Positions 4,988 through 6,765 of a stretch of DNA of 6,765 bases are shown one piece after another; the stretch's first letter is position 1; the number at the start of each line of letters is the position of its first letter. Below the pieces are notes generated by a model. It saw only the letters and a program-made list of their open reading frames with translations. It was not told the origin of the DNA and made no database searches. The DNA is taken from NCBI GenBank assembly GCA_021324035.1, contig JAJPJU010000157.1, positions 1-6,765 of the forward strand, read 5' to 3'. A program made the position numbers and the translations under genes. The stretch is from Spartobacteria bacterium (lineage in GTDB: Bacteria > Verrucomicrobiota > Verrucomicrobiia > Chthoniobacterales > UBA10450).

Positions 4988-6001
4988 TTGTTTTCGCACC
5001 GCCTGAAACGAAACGCGCTCCGCTGCGCGCCATTGTGATTCGACGATTGCGGTGGCGCGCCCGGCGGTATTTTTCAGCAGGTCCAGGGCGATCGTCTTCA
5101 GCTGCGGCGTCGTACGACCTTCACCACAAAAATTTGCGAACGCAATGCGTTCAATCGCGCCATCACCGCCAACGCAGATGGTGCGGGCAAGCAATGCGTC
5201 GCCGGCAACTTGTCCCGGGACGCGACTTCGATCGAGCTGGAGGACGATTTTGTGTTTGGCGACCTCGCGGACGTAATCGGGGTACGGTTCGCGTTTGTCG
5301 TGAACTCGCAGTTTTCCCGGCGGGAATTTCAGTTCCTCCAGAAGTTTGGCGCCTTTCCGGCCGTCGAGATTGAAAACTGTCACCGGTTCGTCGCTGGCAA
5401 TGCAAATTTCTCGTGCCAGCAACAGGGCAGCGAAGTGATTGCGCGAGGGCACGTTCCACTCGCGGGTTCCAACAAAGATTCCCGATTGCTGATTCGGAGG
5501 TACTGCAAAATCCCAGGGTTTTTCTTCAAGAGGATATGGAGTTGGCAGGAACGCGACCGTTTCCGGGTTGTGCTTGAACCGCACTCGCCGAAAAATCTCG
5601 GCTCCTTCCGGCGTTGTTGCGATACAGCCATCAGCCGCCGCGACTATTCTGATAAACCGCGCGAGACGTCCGGGATCTCGTAATTGCTCGGCAATTTGAT
5701 GCAGGCCGGTTTCTTTCAACGCGATCGCAACAGGGCGTTTCGCTTCTCGACATTCTGTCAATGCCCGTTCGGTTGCGCGAAAATTTCCACGGAGCAAAAG
5801 GAGGATCGACCGTTTTTCGTCGATTGCGTTTTTGGCTGCCCGATGGACGGACCCGCGGGTGCAGGCGGCAAACCCATGAAAATTTATCGGCGGATGAGTT
5901 TGTGCGTCCGGGCGCGACGGCTGGTCAAAATATTGTTCGAGGTCGCGTCCTCCGGGATTGAGAACGCTTAACCGAAACTCAGTTGCGTCGTTCAACGCCA
6001 T
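4949..6001 (-). CDS. Unassigned 350-residue protein, possibly a GT-B glycosyltransferase relative
   Basis: I cannot assign a family with confidence. No signal peptide or membrane segment is present, so it is probably cytoplasmic. Several segments have the spacing and character of a GT-B glycosyltransferase: RSILLLLRGNF (64-74), RPVAIALKETGLHQIAEQL (89-107), ADGCIATTPEGAEIF (123-137), AFLPTPYPLEE (150-160), SGIFVGTREWNVPSRNHFAALL (173-194), and a C-terminal run from YPDYVREVAKHKIVLQLD to VPGQVAGDALLARTICVGGDGAIERI (240-286). The last resembles a donor-binding half in which the usual EX7E motif is replaced or lost. The gene is supported by a long clean frame, by ATG directly following the TAA of the upstream PBP gene (TAAATG), and by soluble-protein composition. 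The only Shine-Dalgarno-like sequence, GGGAG, lies about 15 nt upstream, so translation by reinitiation or coupling is likely. Its 3' end overlaps the GT4 gene tail to tail. Activity is inference. Confidence 0.75.
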   Translation of the reverse strand: MALNDATEFRLSVLNPGGRDLEQYFDQPSRPDAQTHPPINFHGFAACTRGSVHRAAKNAIDEKRSILLLLRGNFRATERALTECREAKRPVAIALKETGLHQIAEQLRDPGRLARFIRIVAAADGCIATTPEGAEIFRRVRFKHNPETVAFLPTPYPLEEKPWDFAVPPNQQSGIFVGTREWNVPSRNHFAALLLAREICIASDEPVTVFNLDGRKGAKLLEELKFPPGKLRVHDKREPYPDYVREVAKHKIVLQLDRSRVPGQVAGDALLARTICVGGDGAIERIAFANFCGEGRTTPQLKTIALDLLKNTAGRATAIVESQWRAAERVSFQAVRKQLAIFFSRIADHS

Positions 6002-6765
6002 TTATTGGTCGGATTCTCCCGGCGGTGGTGTCACAGCCTTCAGCAACGTGCCCTGATCGACCTCGTCCATCGGGCCCACTGGCATCGCGCGCCGAATTTC
6101 GACCGGCGTTTCTTCCGGGGTGGGCTCGACAGGGATTGCGCGCAGGACCGGCTTTTGGGCTTCTCGCTTCGCGTCCTCGGGTCTTTGGTCTGGCGCGTCG
6201 GTGCGCGCAGTTTGAGTTTCGCCGTTTTCGTCATTGTCGGCGCCATTCGGAACTTGCCCGGCGTTGGGCGCTTCAACCTTCGCAGTTGATTTCACCGAAC
6301 CGTAGGGATCGTTTTGCGCGATAAGCACCGGGCCCTTTAGTGCGATTGGCCGGACCTCACTAAGATCCGCCGCGGCCTGGGCACGAGGAGCTTCCGATTC
6401 CGTGGTGTAGGCATCCGTAACAATTCTCGCGCGAGGTTCTCCGTGAACGTTGCAAGGCTCAGACGGCATTTGAGCCGGAGTGGCAATTTCCATGTAAGTA
6501 GTGCGTTTTTGCACCGGATCGCCGGCGGGCCCTTTGATTGTGTCGTAACACTTGTCGGTCGCCAGTAATCCGGAGCGAAAGCAAATTTCCACGTCTTTCA
6601 ATCCGGCGGGTCGTTTCACTTCCTGTGGCGGATAATGTTCGGCCGCAGCATTCATAATGTCGACCCAGACCGGCATCGCCAGTTCCCGGCCAAAGGCGCC
6701 GCGATAAATTTTTTGCGGTTTATCAAATCCGGCCCACACCGCGCAGGTAATCTTGTTGTCGTAAC
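6002..6765 (-). CDS. Class A penicillin-binding protein (PBP1A type), C-terminal part
   Basis: The frame is open to the window edge, so the N-terminal glycosyltransferase domain and the SxxK, SxN and KTG motifs lie outside. About 253 residues are visible, beginning YDNKITCAVWAGFDKPQKIY. That segment and AFGRELAMPVWVDIMNAA are the conserved end of the PBP1A transpeptidase domain. Next comes the usual Cys-containing tail module (VEICFRSGLLATDKC, then PSEPCNVHGEP), which matches the C..SG.lat..C and C..H pattern of class A PBPs. The last 140 or so residues are rich in Pro, Glu, Ala, Asp and Thr with no hydrophobic segment, so a long disordered periplasmic tail is likely. The enzyme polymerises and cross-links peptidoglycan, anchored in the inner membrane by an N-terminal helix (family knowledge). 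The GTG at 6739 is an internal Val, not a start. Its TAA stop abuts the ATG of the downstream gene. Confidence 0.9.
   Translation of the reverse strand, partial: YDNKITCAVWAGFDKPQKIYRGAFGRELAMPVWVDIMNAAAEHYPPQEVKRPAGLKDVEICFRSGLLATDKCYDTIKGPAGDPVQKRTTYMEIATPAQMPSEPCNVHGEPRARIVTDAYTTESEAPRAQAAADLSEVRPIALKGPVLIAQNDPYGSVKSTAKVEAPNAGQVPNGADNDENGETQTARTDAPDQRPEDAKREAQKPVLRAIPVEPTPEETPVEIRRAMPVGPMDEVDQGTLLKAVTPPPGESDQ

Noticed and set aside
4106..5033. Leftward frames of 128 and 155 residues opposite the GT4 gene
   Set aside because: They are antisense shadows rich in Arg and Ser with no motifs; the GT4 reading is strongly supported.
5210..5683. 157-residue rightward frame opposite the unassigned protein gene
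   Set aside because: It lies wholly antisense to a longer leftward frame that has sensible protein composition and a coupled start. It shows no recognisable motif.
1..6765. Defence island, prophage or transposon
   Set aside because: No integrase, transposase, toxin-antitoxin pair, nuclease or phage structural gene is seen; the genes are housekeeping and envelope functions.

Overview
The window looks like chromosomal core DNA of a Gram-negative bacterium. The most likely source is a soil Verrucomicrobiota of the Chthoniobacterales/Spartobacteria type. This is an inference from protein character (the EF-P loop variant, a lipopolysaccharide-type arabinose-5-phosphate isomerase, a class A PBP with a long acidic tail) and moderate GC. 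No rRNA or other marker gene is present to confirm it. I see no mobile element, CRISPR array, tRNA or rRNA.

Layout. Positions 1-903 (+) hold the C-terminal 300 residues of malto-oligosyltrehalose synthase (TreY). It ends tail to tail, with a 3-nt overlap, against a leftward run of three genes. In transcription order these are a KdsD/KpsF-type arabinose-5-phosphate isomerase (3372-2401), elongation factor P (2312-1752) and a polytopic membrane protein with an HELTH zinc motif (1709-900). The isomerase-efp gap is filled by tandem GTTGAG/CTCAAC octamers that form a long imperfect hairpin ending one base before the efp start codon. A compact divergent promoter region (3373-3438) separates this group from a rightward pair: a small secreted protein (3439-3747) and a GT4 glycosyltransferase with a TTG start (3806-4987). 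The glycosyltransferase overlaps by 39 nt the 3' end of a leftward gene for an unassigned, possibly GT-B-like protein (6001-4949). That gene starts directly at the stop codon of a class A penicillin-binding protein whose C-terminal part fills 6002-6765.

Functional themes are the cell envelope (KDO precursor supply, glycosyl transfer, peptidoglycan synthesis, a membrane protease-like protein), trehalose synthesis from glucans, and translation (EF-P). I found no convincing new multi-gene system. The most unusual items are the octamer-repeat hairpin before efp, the EF-P loop with Asn in place of the usually modified Lys, and the unassigned 350-residue protein coupled to the PBP gene.
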